A stretch of DNA of 64,000 nt from Kaistella sp. 97-N-M2. Lineage in GTDB: Bacteria; Bacteroidota; Bacteroidia; Flavobacteriales; Weeksellaceae. Below are positions 7,691-17,153 of the stretch, in pieces (positions within the stretch are counted from its first letter, which is position 1; the number at the start of each line of letters is the position of its first letter). The stretch lies in assembly GCF_021513235.1 (NCBI RefSeq), contig NZ_CP090976.1, forward strand, positions 2,046,001-2,110,000, read 5' to 3'. The notes below the pieces were generated by a model. It searched no databases. It was given only the letters and a program-made list of their open reading frames with translations, and was not told the origin of the DNA. A program made the position numbers and the translations under genes.

Positions 7691-9085
7691 ATGGAAAATT
7701 TCAGAGATGAAAGTGATTTGCTAGGCACGCTACAGGTTCCTGCAAATGCATATTATGGCGTTCAAACCCAAAGAGCGATCGAAAATTTTAAAATATCCGG
7801 TCAGTATCTTTCTTCCTATCCGCACTTCATTAAAGCTTTGGCGATGGTGAAAAAAGCGGCGGCCAAAACGAATTACGAATTAGGTCTGTTGGAAGATAAT
7901 TTATATAAAAAAATTGCGGAAAGCTGCGATGATCTGCTTGCGGGAAAATTCCACGAAGAATTTCCTATAGACATGATTCAGGGTGGCGCAGGAACTTCGG
8001 TAAATATGAACGCGAACGAAGTCATTGCCAATATTGTTTTAGAAAAATTAGGCAAGGAGAAAGGCGATTATCAGTACTGTTCGCCCAACGACCATATCAA
8101 TTTATCGCAGTCTACAAATGATGCTTACCCAACGGCCATAAAGATGGCTCTGCTGCACATGAACAGGGAACTGGTGGAGAAACTGAAGAAAACCATCACT
8201 GCTTTTCGCCAAAAAGGTTTAGAATTTCAAGACGTCATCAAAATGGGACGAACACAGCTTCAGGATGCTGTTCCCATGACGATGGGCCAGGAATTTGAAG
8301 CCTACGCGGCAACTTTGGAAGAAGATATTTCCAAACTGAACAATAACGCGAATCTTTTTGTAGAGATCAACATGGGTGCAACCGCCATTGGGACGGGACT
8401 TAACGCTCCTGTTGGTTACGCTAATCTTTGTGCGAAAAACCTTGCTCAAATTACGGGTTATCCCATCATTTCTTCCCCCAATTTAGTTGAAGCTACGCCG
8501 GACACGGGATCTTATGTGATTTATTCCTCTGCAATGAAAAGACTTGCCGTAAAGCTGTCTAAAATCTGTAATGATTTACGATTGCTTTCATCCGGGCCAC
8601 GGGCAGGATTTTTCGAAATTAATCTTCCGCCAATGCAACCCGGATCCTCCATTATGCCCGGGAAGGTTAATCCAGTCATTCCCGAAGTGGTGAATCAGGT
8701 TTGCTATAAAGTCATCGGCAACGATTTAACGGTCACTTTTGCTGCCGAAGCCGGACAGTTGCAGCTGAACGTCATGGAACCGGTTCTTTGCCATTCGATC
8801 ATGGAAAGCAATATGTTTTTAGGCAACGCTTTAGATACACTGCGTGAAAAGTGCATTACCGGAATCACCGCCAATAAAGAAATTTGCCTTAATATGGTAA
8901 AACACAGCATCGGCATTGTAACAGCATTAAATCCATACATCGGCTACAAAAATTCAACGGAAATCGCAAAAGAAGCCTTGGAAACAGGGCAAAGTGTTTA
9001 CAATTTGGTCCTGGAAAAAGGCATGCTTTCTCAGGAAAAACTGGATGAAATTCTGGACCCAAAAAACATGCTGAAACCTCATTAA
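7691..9085 (+). CDS. aspA: Aspartate ammonia-lyase
   Basis: A 464-residue member of the fumarase/aspartase superfamily that converts L-aspartate to fumarate and ammonia in the cytoplasm. It begins with the aspartase-type segment RDESDLLGTLQVPANAYYGV, contains SPNDHINLSQSTNDAYPTA near residue 136, and carries the superfamily signature GSSIMPGKVNP at 318-328, the flexible loop with the catalytic Ser. Length is normal for AspA. Fumarase class II is the alternative, but the N-terminal segment favours aspartase. It is preceded by a terminator, so probably transcribed on its own. Confidence 0.93.
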   Translation: MENFRDESDLLGTLQVPANAYYGVQTQRAIENFKISGQYLSSYPHFIKALAMVKKAAAKTNYELGLLEDNLYKKIAESCDDLLAGKFHEEFPIDMIQGGAGTSVNMNANEVIANIVLEKLGKEKGDYQYCSPNDHINLSQSTNDAYPTAIKMALLHMNRELVEKLKKTITAFRQKGLEFQDVIKMGRTQLQDAVPMTMGQEFEAYAATLEEDISKLNNNANLFVEINMGATAIGTGLNAPVGYANLCAKNLAQITGYPIISSPNLVEATPDTGSYVIYSSAMKRLAVKLSKICNDLRLLSSGPRAGFFEINLPPMQPGSSIMPGKVNPVIPEVVNQVCYKVIGNDLTVTFAAEAGQLQLNVMEPVLCHSIMESNMFLGNALDTLREKCITGITANKEICLNMVKHSIGIVTALNPYIGYKNSTEIAKEALETGQSVYNLVLEKGMLSQEKLDEILDPKNMLKPH

Positions 9086-9139
9086 TTCTGGAAACAGTTA
9101 TTATTTTTAACCAAATTCAATTAAAAAGCAGGAATCTTC

Positions 9140-12009
9140 ATGACGAAAGACCAAGAACAGGAAACCCAAATACTGACCGATAAAGCAGGATATTCTTACG
9201 AAAGAGTTGCCGATGATAAAAACGGGGTGAGAATTTACACCTTGAAGAATGGTTTAAAGGTTTACCTCGCCCAAAATTTCGATGCTCCGAAAATTCAAAC
9301 CTACATTCCCGTAAGAACCGGAAGTAATAACGATCCAGCCGATAATACTGGTTTGGCGCATTACCTGGAGCATATGATGTTTAAAGGAACGTCTAAATTG
9401 GCCTCGGCAGATTGGGCGAAAGAAAAGCCGCTTTTGGATGAAATTTCCGCGCTTTACGAAGCCCATAAATTGGAGCAGGATCCGGAAAAAAGAAAGTTCT
9501 TTATCACCAGATCGATCAGGTTTCTCAGGAGGCCAGCCAATACGCTATTGCGAACGAGTATGACAAAGCGATTTCCTCTTTGGGCGCGTCGGGGACGAAT
9601 GCGCACACGTGGCTGGACGAAACGGTTTATAAAAATAACATTCCGAATAATGAGCTGGAAAAGTGGCTTAAAATTGAGAAAGAGCGGTTTTCTGAGCTGA
9701 CCTTGAGATTATTTCATACGGAACTCGAAGCCGTTTACGAAGAATTTAACCGCGCGCAGGATAACGATGCCCGACTCGTGAATTACGAACTGATGGATGC
9801 GCTTTTTCCGACACATCCCAACGGTCAGCAAACCACGCTGGGAAAATCGGAACATTTGAAAAATCCCTCGATGGTGGCGATCCACAAATATTTTGATGAA
9901 TATTACGTGCCCAATAATTATGCGATGGTTTTGGTAGGAGATCTGGATTTCGACAAAACGATTCAGCTCGTTGACCAGTATTTTGGAACGTTTAAATACC
10001 GCGAACTCCCGAAGAAGGCAAAGATTATTGAAGAACCGATGGAAAAGATCGTGGAAAGAACTGTAAAAAGTCCCTCCACCGAACGTTTACAGATGGCCTG
10101 GAGAACAGATTCTTATGGAACCCGCGAGTCCAGGTTGGCAGATATGGTGGCCAATATTTTATCTAATTCCGGCGAATCGGGGCTTATCGATTTGAATATC
10201 AATCAAAGTCAGAAAGCTTTGCGTGCCTTGGCATATGCCTCGGCTTTCAAAAATTACGGTACTTTTTCTCTGGTGATCGTTCCAAAAAATGATCAGTCTT
10301 TGGAGGAAGCCAAAGAGTTGTTATTGGAGCAAATAGATCTTGTAAAGAAGGGCGATTTTGCCGAATGGCTTATCCCGGCAATCATTAACGACATGAAAAT
10401 TCAGCAGCGGAAAGCCTTCGAAACTGCCGATGGTTTAGCAACCATGCTTTACGGAACATTTATCAACGACCAGAAGTGGGCAGACGAACTGAACGAAATT
10501 GAAGAATATGCAAAAATCACGAAAGACGACATCGTACAATTTGCAAACGTTTTTTTCAAAGATAATTACGTCGTTATCAAAAAAGAAAAAGGCATTAATG
10601 AGGAGCTGATTCGTGTGGAAAACCCTGGGATTACACCCATTAAACTAAACAAGGATGCGCAGTCGGACTTTTTAAAAGATATATTAAAGGAAAAATCACC
10701 CGAGATTGAACCCAAATTTATTGATTACGGAAAATCCATTGAGACGACGGAAATTGCGGGGAAAAAAGCGAGTTTTGTCGAAAATCAGTACAACGACATC
10801 GCGCAGGTTTACTTTATTTTTCCGTTCGGAAGTGATCACGACAAAGAACTTGGTCTGGCAACGCAGGTTTTACAGTATTTGGGAACGGGGGAATACAGTG
10901 CCGATGAACTTAATCAGGAGTTTTTTAAATTGGGCATTTCCAATGATTTCCGAACCACGGCGGACCAGCTGATGATTTCTCTGCGAGGTTTAGAAGAAAA
11001 TATGCCAAAAGGAATTCAGCTTTTAAAAAACTGGATGCAGCATGCAAAGCCGGATCAGGAGGTCTACGAAAAAAATGTACAGATCATTCTTGAAGGCCGG
11101 GAAGTGGCGAAAAAGGATAAGGGCCGAATTATGGCAGCGCTTTCCAGCTATGCGAAATTTGGGAAAGAATCCCGCTTTACCGATGTGGTTTCCAAACAAA
11201 GACTAAAGGAAATTCAGTCCGAGGAAATGACGCAGAAAATTCAGGATCTTCTTTACATGCCGTACGAAATTTTCTTTTATGGAAATGATTTCACTAAATT
11301 CCAGGAGGAGGTAAAAAGCTTCGTGGAAGCGGAGAAATTTGCAGTACCACCAAAGAAAAAATACGCAGAACCAGCCACAGCGGGTAAAGTGTATTTTACG
11401 ACGTACGACATGGTTCAAACGGAAATGAGCAAAATTGCGAGGGGAAAGAACGTAAATCTGAAGAATTTTGGAAAAATTAATGTTTTCAACGAATATTTCG
11501 GACGCGGACTTTCGTCAATTGTATTTCAGGAAATTCGGGAGAGCAAAAGTTTGGCGTATTCCGCCTACGTTTCCTACGCAACAAATGCGAGATTGAACCA
11601 TCCGGATTACATAACCACGTACATCGGCACGCAGGCCAACAAACTTGCTCTCGCCGTGCATGCGATGGATGAATTGATGGCAGACCTGCCGCAGGTTCAA
11701 ACGCAGTTCAACAACGCGAAAAATTCCGCCTTAAAACAGATCGCCGCCGCACGCGTAAACCGAACCAATATCTTCTTTAATCATCTGAATCTGCAGAAAT
11801 TAGGAATCGATTACGATATCCGAAAAGATATGTACGAAGAAATTCAAAATCTAACTTTAGCAGATCTCACCGTTTTCTACGATACCGAGATGCGACCATT
11901 ACAATACAATACCGCCATTATCGGAAAAAAAGAAAACCTCGATGTGCAGGCCCTGAATAAAATGGGCGACTTCCACGAACTTGATCTGGAGGAGATTTTC
12001 GGATATTAA
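9140..12009 (+). pseudogene. M16 (insulinase/pitrilysin) metallopeptidase, frameshifted
   Basis: Two overlapping frames encode one M16 protein. Frame A (9140-9700) carries the zinc motif HYLEH (residues 74-78) and stays M16-like to about 9496. Its further translation, with many Arg, is not. The M16 sequence resumes in the frame one base back from about 9496 (YHQIDQVSQEASQYAIANEY) and runs to 12009; the first Met in that frame is at 9580. The joined product would be about 956 residues with two M16 domains, each with an inactive-type C-half. The shift lies in an A-rich stretch (GGAAAAAAGAAAG) and fits a single-base deletion. It separates HxxEH from the third zinc ligand, a Glu around residue 200, so neither fragment has a full active site. 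No obvious signal peptide is seen. It could be an assembly error. Confidence 0.85.
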
Positions 12010-12022
12010 AATAAGACTGTTC

Positions 12023-12050
12023 ATAGAGCGAAAATTTTTCGCTCTATTTC
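12023..12050 (+). terminator. Terminator after the M16 gene
   Basis: An inverted repeat (12023-12033 with 12037-12047; ATAGAGCGAAA/TTTCGCTCTAT) lies 14 bases after the M16 stop and is followed by a T-rich stretch. Confidence 0.7.
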
Positions 12051-12108
12051 TTTTATTGAATCACTTTATACTTTACTTTTAATTATTTCGTTAAGAAATA
12101 AACAAAGG

Positions 12109-13551
12109 GTGCGTTCCATCTCTTCCGCCATATTTTTGCTGATATTATTTCCTGACTTTTTCTTTGCTCAGGAAAATTTAGCTTTTAGGAATGATCGCTT
12201 CAGCGGAATTAATGCTGCCACAATTTCTCCCACACAACCTTTTTTAAATCCCAATCCATGGGACGTTAATCTCTTTTCAGAAGATGTTTTTCTGCAAAAT
12301 GATTATGCCTACATCTCCGATCAGAGTTTTTTAGGGCTTCGGAACGCAGAAATTAAATCGGTAAACCATACCAAAAATATCAATGGAACAAACACTTCGA
12401 ATGTTTTGGATTTTTATAACAGCGATTTCGGGAATTATCATTTTTCCTCCGATATTTTGGGACCTTCGTTCAGTTTAAAAACGAGCATCAAAGAAAAAGT
12501 TTTCAGCCTCGGATTATTTTCGAGATTACGAACACAAACTTCTGCACTGGATGTTGATAATTATTTGAAATTCAGCAACCAGCGTGTAACGGAGCCGGAA
12601 AACTATGCGCTTCAGCCCTTCCAAATTAACCTGATGAACTGGGGAGAAATTGGGTTAAATCTTGGAACGGAAATTTTTCCTTACTCAACATATCAGTGGA
12701 TTATTGGCGCGAATCTTAAATACGAAATAGGTTTCGACGCGCTGCAGATCAGGAGCCGGTCTGCTTTGAATTTGCAAAGAACAACTGAAGAGGTTGCCGG
12801 CGTTGAAAAGAAAACCATTTATGCGTCGAAGTACGATATTGAAGCCGATTTTGCCACAAACTATAATTTTGAAAACGATCGGTACGAATTAGAGCAGCTG
12901 GGCAAAGGTTTCGGTTTGGATTTTGGAATTGCCGTCGTCGATCCCATGGAAGATTCGGAGGATTATTATTTTAAAGCCGGCCTAAATATTTTAGATGTCG
13001 GTAAAGTGAATTTTGCGGGTGAGCGACATGTTTTTCAGGGCGGTTCAGTTAAAATAGTTAATAATCCCAATTTGGATAATACGAAATTCGACAGTCCGCA
13101 GGAGTATCTCCATGTTTTAAGCAAGGAAGTTTATGGTGATGAAAACGCTTCATTACAGGGAACAGATTTCCAAATCGGTTTGCCCACCAGTCTTCATCTG
13201 AATGTGAGCAGAAATGTGGGCGCGCACCAATATCTTAGTGCAGATCTGATTCAGAGGATGCCGATTTTCGAAAACTCGCTGAAAAGAAGTAATATATTTA
13301 ATGTTTCCTACACGGTGCATAAACCTGTCGTGGGCTATGGCGTCTCTGTTTCGCTGTATGAGTACCAAAATTTGCAGTTTGGTGGCTATGTTCGTCTCGG
13401 ACCCTTAATTTTGGGAAGTTCCAATGTTTTTCCTTTATTCTTCAAACAGAAAAAGTTGCACGCCGGCGATTTTTATATTGCTGTAAAAATCTATCCTTTT
13501 TGGGACAGCGAGATGAAAAGGCACCGCCGTGCGGACTGCAATTGCGATTAA
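12109..13551 (+). CDS. DUF5723 family outer-membrane protein
   Basis: A 480-residue protein with a GTG start that gives a good Sec signal peptide (MRSISSAIFLLILFPDFFFAQ). I found no ATG close upstream in frame. The mature part begins ENLAFRNDRFSGINAATISP, typical of the Bacteroidota DUF5723 family, and shows alternating beta strands with aromatic ends, as in an outer-membrane beta-barrel. The C-terminal strands (HAGDFYIAVKIYPF) precede a polar tail rich in Arg/His/Cys. Function is unknown. Terminators lie on both sides, so it is probably a single-gene unit. Confidence 0.8.
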   Translation: MRSISSAIFLLILFPDFFFAQENLAFRNDRFSGINAATISPTQPFLNPNPWDVNLFSEDVFLQNDYAYISDQSFLGLRNAEIKSVNHTKNINGTNTSNVLDFYNSDFGNYHFSSDILGPSFSLKTSIKEKVFSLGLFSRLRTQTSALDVDNYLKFSNQRVTEPENYALQPFQINLMNWGEIGLNLGTEIFPYSTYQWIIGANLKYEIGFDALQIRSRSALNLQRTTEEVAGVEKKTIYASKYDIEADFATNYNFENDRYELEQLGKGFGLDFGIAVVDPMEDSEDYYFKAGLNILDVGKVNFAGERHVFQGGSVKIVNNPNLDNTKFDSPQEYLHVLSKEVYGDENASLQGTDFQIGLPTSLHLNVSRNVGAHQYLSADLIQRMPIFENSLKRSNIFNVSYTVHKPVVGYGVSVSLYEYQNLQFGGYVRLGPLILGSSNVFPLFFKQKKLHAGDFYIAVKIYPFWDSEMKRHRRADCNCD

Positions 13552-13709
13552 ACGCTGGCCATTCGGGCAGATTTTAAAAACATTAGATGACTTTGGGTGT
13601 TTTTACGCTTGCCTGCGCGGCTGGTTTTGATGATATTTGTAAAGCAAAACAGAAAGCATTTGAATGACGTTCTGCTAAAAAATATAAACTAAAAACCATG
13701 AAGACGCAT

Positions 13710-13738
13710 AACTCCGGAAATAAGTCCGGAGTTTTTTG
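13710..13738 (+). terminator. Hairpin with T6, likely terminator for the DUF5723 gene
   Basis: The stem AACTCCGGA/TCCGGAGTT (13710-13718 with 13725-13733) is followed by T. It lies about 160 bases after the DUF5723 stop, so the transcript would have a long 3' tail. Confidence 0.7.
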
Positions 13739-13746
13739 GTGCCCAT

Positions 13747-13782
13747 TATTAAAAAATCCCGTGAAAAATTTTCACGGGATTT
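13747..13782 (-). terminator. Terminator after the S46 peptidase gene
   Basis: A nearly perfect palindrome (13754-13767 with 13769-13782; core ATCCCGTGAAAA) is followed on the minus strand by T6. It lies 35 bases past the S46 stop. Confidence 0.8.
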
Positions 13783-13817
13783 AAAGTTTAAGCTTTCGAA
13801 ACACAATACTAAGAGTG

Positions 13818-15959
13818 TTATTTTACAATTTTCATCTCCTTGATCAGCCATTTTGCATCGGCATATTTATCAATGATGAAAAGAATATACTTCGTGTCGA
13901 CCATAATATTTCGGCTGAAACGCGGATCGAAATTAATGTCACTCATCGTTCCTTCCCACTGTCTGTCGAAGTTAAGCCCGATTAAATTTCCGTTCGCATC
14001 CAAAGCCGGACTTCCGGAATTTCCGCCGGTCGTATGGTTGGTTGCCGTGAAATTTACCGGAACATCGCCCGTTTTATCTTTATAAATGCCATAATCTTTC
14101 GTGTTATAAAGCTGAATTAATTTTTTCGGAACATCAAACTCATAATCTCCGGGAACATATTTCTCCATAATTCCCGCGACGTGCGTTTGGTAACCATAAC
14201 TAACGGCGTCACGAGGTTCAGAACCTTTAACTTTTCCATAAGTTACGCGAAGGGTAGAGTTGGCATCCGGAAAGAAAACGCGGTCCTTATCCGTTTCCAT
14301 TTGCTGCGCCATGTATTTCTTCTGAAGAACGTCGATCTGATTTTGATAATCTGTAAACTGAGCGTCCGTGGTTTTCATATAGGTTTGTCTGAAATCCGTA
14401 AACAGTTTCATCAAAGGATCGCTTTTCAAATTTTTAACCAAAGCATTTTGATCTGCAAAAACCTTATCGATATCGGAATTTGTTGTGGCTCCATTTAAAG
14501 TGCCGCGGCCTGTAATCACAGAGTTTTTAGACCATTTTTCAATCGTGGAAAGATTGGTGTTTTCGTTTTTATATTGATCGAAACCTGCTGGTAAAAACTG
14601 TTGCTGGGTTTTGTTTGCATACAAAGCCAGGAGTTTCGCAGTCACTTTCGCGTCCAGTTCGCCATCGTAATTTTGATAAATTCCTGCCAGTCTCGATTTG
14701 AAATTATCTGCGGTTTTAGCATCCATTTTCCCCGCTTCTGCCGCTTGCAGATAGTTATAGAAATAATTCGCCAGTGTAAGAGTTTCCGCATTACGCACGG
14801 TCTCCGAATAAAAAGCTTTATTCAGGGTGAAGCGCGCTTGCTCGGTGTAAAGCCGGTTCAGTTCTTCTAGAGTTGGTTTGATCTTTGGGTTTTTTGTGAT
14901 CAACATCTGCTCGTAAGCTTTCTTTTTGCCTACCGCATCCGATTTTTTCAGTCCTTCCACTTCGCCGATCCATTTCTTCCAGTAATTTGCTACAGAGGCA
15001 TACTTTGCGGCGTACTTAAGATGCGTCTCTGCGTCGGTACGCATTTTTTCGTCTAATGTTTTCAGCGCTACTTCGCGCACCGCGATCATGGTGGGATCTG
15101 TTTCGTTCATCACCTTTTCGACTGCGATTGCGGGTAAATATTCAGTTGTTCTTCCCGGAAATCCAAAGACGAAAGTGAAATCGTTTTCCTGTTTATCTTT
15201 AATGGAAACCGGCAAAAAGTATTTTGGTTTGTACGGAATATTGTCTTTGGAATATTCTGCGGGTTTGTTGTCTTTATCCGCGTAAATTCTGAACATCGAA
15301 AAATCTCCCGTGTGCCGTGGCCAAACCCAGTTGTCGGTATCCGACCCAAATTTACCGATGCTTTGTGGTGGCGCGCCAACCAAACGGATGTCTTTATAAG
15401 TCTCGATAAGGTAGGCGTAATATTTATTGCCGTAATACATAGGTTTTACAACCACCTTTTGCCAGGGGTCTAATTTAAAGGTTGCTTTTACCGCTTCAAT
15501 ATTTTTATCGATAAGTTCTTGCGAAGCTTTATCATCTAAATTCTGCGTACCTGCTAAAACCTGCGCCGTAACTTCTTTGATGTCCGCTATGAAATCGACG
15601 GTTACGCCCGGATTTGGAAGTTCGCCGTTCATATCTTTCGCCCAAAAACCATCGCTTAAATAGTCGTTTTTCACGGTCGAATGTTGTTGAATTTGGCCGA
15701 AACCGCAATGATGATTCGTTAACAATAAGCCTTGCGGCGAAATAATTTCAGCCGTGCAACCCCCGTTGAACTGCACTACAGCGTCTTTTATGCTGGGTTT
15801 TGAAGGATCGAAAATCTGTTTGGCAGAAATCTTCATTCCCAAATCTTTCATTTCTTTTTCATTAAGCTCTGTGGGAATCCACATTCCGCCGTACTGTTGC
15901 GCGAAAGCCATTACCGCCGGAAACAAAACTGCCGAAAGTAAAATATGTTTTCTTTTCAT
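13818..15959 (-). CDS. S46 family dipeptidyl peptidase, DPP11-like
   Basis: A 713-residue exported serine peptidase with signal peptide MKRKHILLSAVLFPAVMAFA. Catalytic candidates are His84 (LLTNHHCGFG), an Asp in the region WPRHTGDFSMFRIYAD and Ser648 (TGGNSGSPALD), matching the S46 chymotrypsin-like triad. S46 enzymes (DPP7, DPP11) release dipeptides from peptide N-termini in the periplasm. An Arg sits 18 residues after the catalytic Ser (FDRQWEG, Arg666), where from memory DPP11 has the Arg that selects Asp/Glu and DPP7 has Gly. I therefore favour DPP11, with moderate confidence. A TAATTTTG -7 box lies 25 bases before the start. Confidence 0.93.
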   Translation of the reverse strand: MKRKHILLSAVLFPAVMAFAQQYGGMWIPTELNEKEMKDLGMKISAKQIFDPSKPSIKDAVVQFNGGCTAEIISPQGLLLTNHHCGFGQIQQHSTVKNDYLSDGFWAKDMNGELPNPGVTVDFIADIKEVTAQVLAGTQNLDDKASQELIDKNIEAVKATFKLDPWQKVVVKPMYYGNKYYAYLIETYKDIRLVGAPPQSIGKFGSDTDNWVWPRHTGDFSMFRIYADKDNKPAEYSKDNIPYKPKYFLPVSIKDKQENDFTFVFGFPGRTTEYLPAIAVEKVMNETDPTMIAVREVALKTLDEKMRTDAETHLKYAAKYASVANYWKKWIGEVEGLKKSDAVGKKKAYEQMLITKNPKIKPTLEELNRLYTEQARFTLNKAFYSETVRNAETLTLANYFYNYLQAAEAGKMDAKTADNFKSRLAGIYQNYDGELDAKVTAKLLALYANKTQQQFLPAGFDQYKNENTNLSTIEKWSKNSVITGRGTLNGATTNSDIDKVFADQNALVKNLKSDPLMKLFTDFRQTYMKTTDAQFTDYQNQIDVLQKKYMAQQMETDKDRVFFPDANSTLRVTYGKVKGSEPRDAVSYGYQTHVAGIMEKYVPGDYEFDVPKKLIQLYNTKDYGIYKDKTGDVPVNFTATNHTTGGNSGSPALDANGNLIGLNFDRQWEGTMSDINFDPRFSRNIMVDTKYILFIIDKYADAKWLIKEMKIVK

Positions 15960-15984
15960 TTTAAAAATTTGCCCTAAAAATAGG

Positions 15985-15992
15985 CAAAATTA
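15985..15992 (-). promoter_or_regulatory. -7 box for the S46 peptidase gene
   Basis: TAATTTTG on the minus strand matches the Bacteroidota TAnnTTTG box, 25 bases before the ATG. An inverted repeat TTTGCC-N9-GGCAAA (15968-15988) overlaps this box and the stretch before the start, and could be an operator. No -33 element is evident. Confidence 0.45.
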
Positions 15993-16164
15993 GGCAATGG
16001 GAGAAGCATAATGGTGGGATTTTGTCATTTACCGCGAAAGCTTTTGCGAAACGGTCTAGATTTTAAATATCAAAAAGAGAACAGATTATAAAAAGTTTGT
16101 TTTCAATTTCCTCATAGTTTTTAGGAGGGTATAATTTTTGACTACCTTTATTTTAAAATAATCT

Positions 16165-16578
16165 ATGGAGCTCTCTCACCAGTTAACATGGCTTTTTGTG
16201 CTAGCAATTCCCATTGCCTGTATCGCCTGGACCGTTACACATGAAGAAATCTTTAAGGAGGCAAGAGACTATTGTACAGACCGATCTCAGAATTGCAAAC
16301 GCCTGATCGGGCGAAAATTTTTCTACCTCTTTACCTGCGAATATTGCTTCAGCCACTATGTTACGGCGGTTGTTTTGCTCATTACAAAGTATAAACTACT
16401 CTTGGACGATTGGCGCGGCTATTTGATATCATTCTTTGCCCTTGTATTTATCGCGAATGTATATATGAGTCTGTTCGCCTACCTGCGGCAGAGTTTGAAA
16501 AGTGAAAAAATTGAAGCTAAACTGAAAGACAATGAATGGCACGAGATAAAAGAAGATATAACAACAAATAAAAAATAA
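16165..16578 (+). CDS. Small membrane protein with CxxC motif (DUF1360-like?)
   Basis: A 137-residue protein with an N-terminal membrane helix (about 8-24), a cytoplasmic-looking charged segment containing two Cys (DYCTDRSQNC), then FTCEYCFSHYVTAVVLLI leading into a second helix and a third helix at about 85-108. The tail is charged. The CxxC followed by aromatic/His at the start of a helix recalls DUF1360 (CPYCLGFW-type), but the match is weak and I do not claim membership. No signal peptide is seen. Its stop lies four bases before the next gene, so the two are probably cotranscribed. Function unknown. Confidence 0.72.
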   Translation: MELSHQLTWLFVLAIPIACIAWTVTHEEIFKEARDYCTDRSQNCKRLIGRKFFYLFTCEYCFSHYVTAVVLLITKYKLLLDDWRGYLISFFALVFIANVYMSLFAYLRQSLKSEKIEAKLKDNEWHEIKEDITTNKK

Positions 16579-16582
16579 TATT

Positions 16583-17053
16583 ATGAAAAACACGGAAAGA
16601 CTTCAAAAATACGAATTCGAAGACTACACCATTATCACCAATTTTGAGACTTTTAATGAGGCTGAGGTTTATGCTTCCGAAAAAGGCGGAGAACTGGTAG
16701 AAGTTGGTTTTACCGATGGCGCCGATAATCCCCTGTCCAACACGGCGGGAAATTTAATTAGGGATGGAAGAACTTTTCGAGTGGGACTGGATCCGGAATA
16801 CGAAGTTTTGTACTCCGATGATCCGAGATTTCAGGAAATGGCAGAAACGGTCCTCGAGAACATGAAAGAAAAAGAAAACGACGTCGCGCCGGAAGATTGG
16901 ATCTCGGATCAGAATATCGCAACAGGCGACCGAATTATCATCGTAAAAAATGGGGAAGTGAATACCGTTACGACGAGAGAACGAATTAAGTATCTCATGC
17001 GCGGAAATGTATATGAACTCGCAGTGAAGTTAATGAACAGGAACATCGATTAA
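16583..17053 (+). CDS. Uncharacterised acidic cytoplasmic protein
   Basis: A 156-residue protein I do not recognise. It has no signal peptide or membrane segment. It is acidic, with an N-terminal alpha/beta-looking part (YTIITNFETFNEAEVYASEK) and a central acidic helix (EMAETVLENMKEKENDV). A C-terminal beta/helix section (DRIIIVKNGEVNTVTTRERI) ends in a helix. It starts four bases after the membrane protein gene with no terminator between, and a very strong hairpin follows, so the pair forms one transcription unit. A role tied to the membrane partner is inference only. Confidence 0.72.
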   Translation: MKNTERLQKYEFEDYTIITNFETFNEAEVYASEKGGELVEVGFTDGADNPLSNTAGNLIRDGRTFRVGLDPEYEVLYSDDPRFQEMAETVLENMKEKENDVAPEDWISDQNIATGDRIIIVKNGEVNTVTTRERIKYLMRGNVYELAVKLMNRNID

Positions 17054-17074
17054 TTATTTTTCAGGCTGAATTTT

Positions 17075-17108
17075 TCGGCGGCGGCGAAGCCGCCGCCGAT
17101 TTTTTTTC
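17075..17108 (+). terminator. Strong GC-rich terminator after the two-gene unit
   Basis: An 11-bp stem made of GGC repeats (17075-17085 with 17089-17099) with loop GAA is followed by T8. It is the most GC-rich hairpin in the window. Confidence 0.9.
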
Positions 17109-17153
17109 AAGGATATTGCCCTTACACAGGAATTTGAAACAATTTCTGAGTCC

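Noticed and set aside
9484-9503. Programmed -1 frameshift in the M16 gene
   Set aside because: The A-run does not form X XXY YYZ in the zero frame with good re-pairing, and no downstream stimulatory hairpin is evident.
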